Part shown: positions 63,566-64,000 of the stretch, piece after piece
Layout of the letters: every line of letters begins with the position of its first letter
Position numbering within the stretch: the stretch's first letter is position 1
Origin: Pseudomonadota bacterium
GTDB lineage: Bacteria > Pseudomonadota > Gammaproteobacteria > Steroidobacterales > Steroidobacteraceae
Assembly: GCA_018241425.1 (NCBI GenBank)
Contig: JAFEDU010000010.1
Location: 1-64,000, forward strand
DNA length: 64,000 nucleotides
Direction: 5' to 3'
The notes under the pieces: model-generated
What the model saw: only the letters and a program-made list of their open reading frames with translations
Databases searched by the model: none
What the model was told of the DNA's origin: nothing
Translations under genes and position numbers: made by a program

Positions 63566-63590
63566 AAGGCCCCGGGGTTACCGGGGCCTT
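63566..63590 (-). terminator. Terminator after rpsJ
   Basis: AAGGCCCCGG and CCGGGGCCTT form a 10-base perfect stem with a five-base loop, about 47 bases after the rpsJ stop. On the minus strand the stem is followed by TCGCTTTG. It should end the tuf-rpsJ transcript before the S9 peptidase gene. Confidence 0.75.
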
Positions 63591-63636
63591 GCACTCATCA
63601 TCACTGACCCGGAAAGCTTCCGGGGCCGAACTGGAC

Positions 63637-63948
63637 TCAGTTCAGCGCGATCTTCACTTCGACGCCAGCTGGCAGCTCGAGCTTCATGAGCGCATCCACC
63701 GTCTTGTCGGTCGGGTTTACGATGTCCATGAGCCGCTTGTGGGTGCGCAGCTCATACTGGTCGCGTGCGTCCTTGTCCCCGTGCGGGGACACCAACACCG
63801 TGAAGCGCTCCATCTTGGTCGGAAGCGGCACGGGACCCTTAACGGTCGCCCCGGTGCGCTTCGCGGTCTCCACGATCTCGCGCGCGGAAGAATCGATGAG
63901 GCGGTGATCGAACGCCTTCAAACGGATACGGATGTTCTGGTTGGCCAT
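63637..63948 (-). CDS. rpsJ: 30S ribosomal protein S10
   Basis: 103 residues, as in E. coli. IRIRLKAFDHRLIDSSAREI at the start and YELRTHKRLMDIVNPTDKTV near the end. ATG at 63948 has GGAG upstream; a GTG nine bases earlier is possible. It lies 29 bases after tuf and is separated from rplC by two non-ribosomal genes, so it belongs to the tuf transcript, not to the downstream S10 cluster. S10 is also NusE in antitermination. Confidence 0.98.
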   Translation of the reverse strand: MANQNIRIRLKAFDHRLIDSSAREIVETAKRTGATVKGPVPLPTKMERFTVLVSPHGDKDARDQYELRTHKRLMDIVNPTDKTVDALMKLELPAGVEVKIALN

Positions 63949-63977
63949 TGCGCTCACTCCACTCGCCTCGACGTAAC

Positions 63978-64000
63978 TTACTTCAGGATCTTGGACACGA
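63978..64000 (-). CDS. tuf: C-terminal end of elongation factor Tu (partial)
   Basis: Only the last seven codons are in the window; the final six readable residues are VSKILK followed by TAA, matching the EF-Tu C-terminus. Position before rpsJ fits the str-operon order fusA-tuf-rpsJ. The rest lies beyond the window edge. Confidence 0.8.

Overview
The window is gene-dense, GC-rich bacterial chromosome (roughly two-thirds or more G+C by eye) with no tRNA, rRNA, CRISPR array, integrase or intact insertion sequence that I can see. Gene content and order point to a gammaproteobacterium: pmbA divergent from darP (yjgA), the rng-yhdP-nit-tldD and miaB-phoH-ybeY-corC-lnt / leuS-lptE-holA-nadD-rsfS-rlmH blocks, feoAB, and C-minus rpsN. 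The TolB-like/TPR protein, the TonB receptor and the secreted amidohydrolase and S9 peptidase would suit a Xanthomonadales, Nevskiales or Steroidobacter-like lineage. That placement is inference from gene flavour, not a phylogeny.

Layout. 1-7.7 kb: a BtuF-like binding protein, a YihY/BrkB membrane protein, pmbA, darP, purE-purK, an ExeA-type ATPase fused to an FHA domain, and two small orphan genes. 7.9-18.4 kb: a tightly packed minus-strand series holA-nadD-rsfS-rlmH-maf-rng-yhdP-nit-tldD, mostly with overlapping or nearly touching genes. 18.5-21.1 kb: a plus-strand cassette of a DUF2946-like small exported protein and a TonB-dependent receptor, sitting between holA and its usual partner lptE. 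21.2-31.6 kb: minus-strand miaB-phoH-ybeY-corC-lnt-deg protease-leuS-lptE-HExxH protein. 31.8-38.1 kb: aldo/keto reductase, ssb, a secreted orphan, a histidine-rich PadR (YqjI-like) regulator and uvrA. 38.2-43.7 kb: a TIR/TolB-like/TPR membrane protein, a Fur-boxed feoA-feoB-small membrane protein operon, a GNAT acetyltransferase and an alanine-repeat lipoprotein. 43.9-45.7 kb: pepQ and mscL. 45.9-59.5 kb: the alpha, spc and S10 ribosomal operons on the minus strand, rplC through rplQ including secY, rpmJ and rpoA. 59.8-63.5 kb: a secreted amidohydrolase and a secreted S9 peptidase. 63.6-64 kb: rpsJ and the last codons of tuf.

How it fits together. Most of the window is core information processing (ribosome, RNA polymerase, translocon, tRNA and rRNA maturation), envelope biogenesis (Lnt, LptE, YhdP, periplasmic protease) and purine and NAD synthesis. 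The unusual parts are accessory genes placed inside otherwise conserved blocks. rpsJ is cut off from rplC by two exported enzymes; a terminator follows rpsJ and a near-consensus promoter with a structured leader precedes rplC. A TonB cassette splits lptE from holA. A metal-sensor-like PadR and a secreted orphan split ssb from uvrA. I found no clear new defence or mobile system. The best candidates for follow-up are the split S10 operon, the TonB/DUF2946-like cassette, the TIR-TolB-TPR protein and the YqjI-like regulator with its operator-like repeats.
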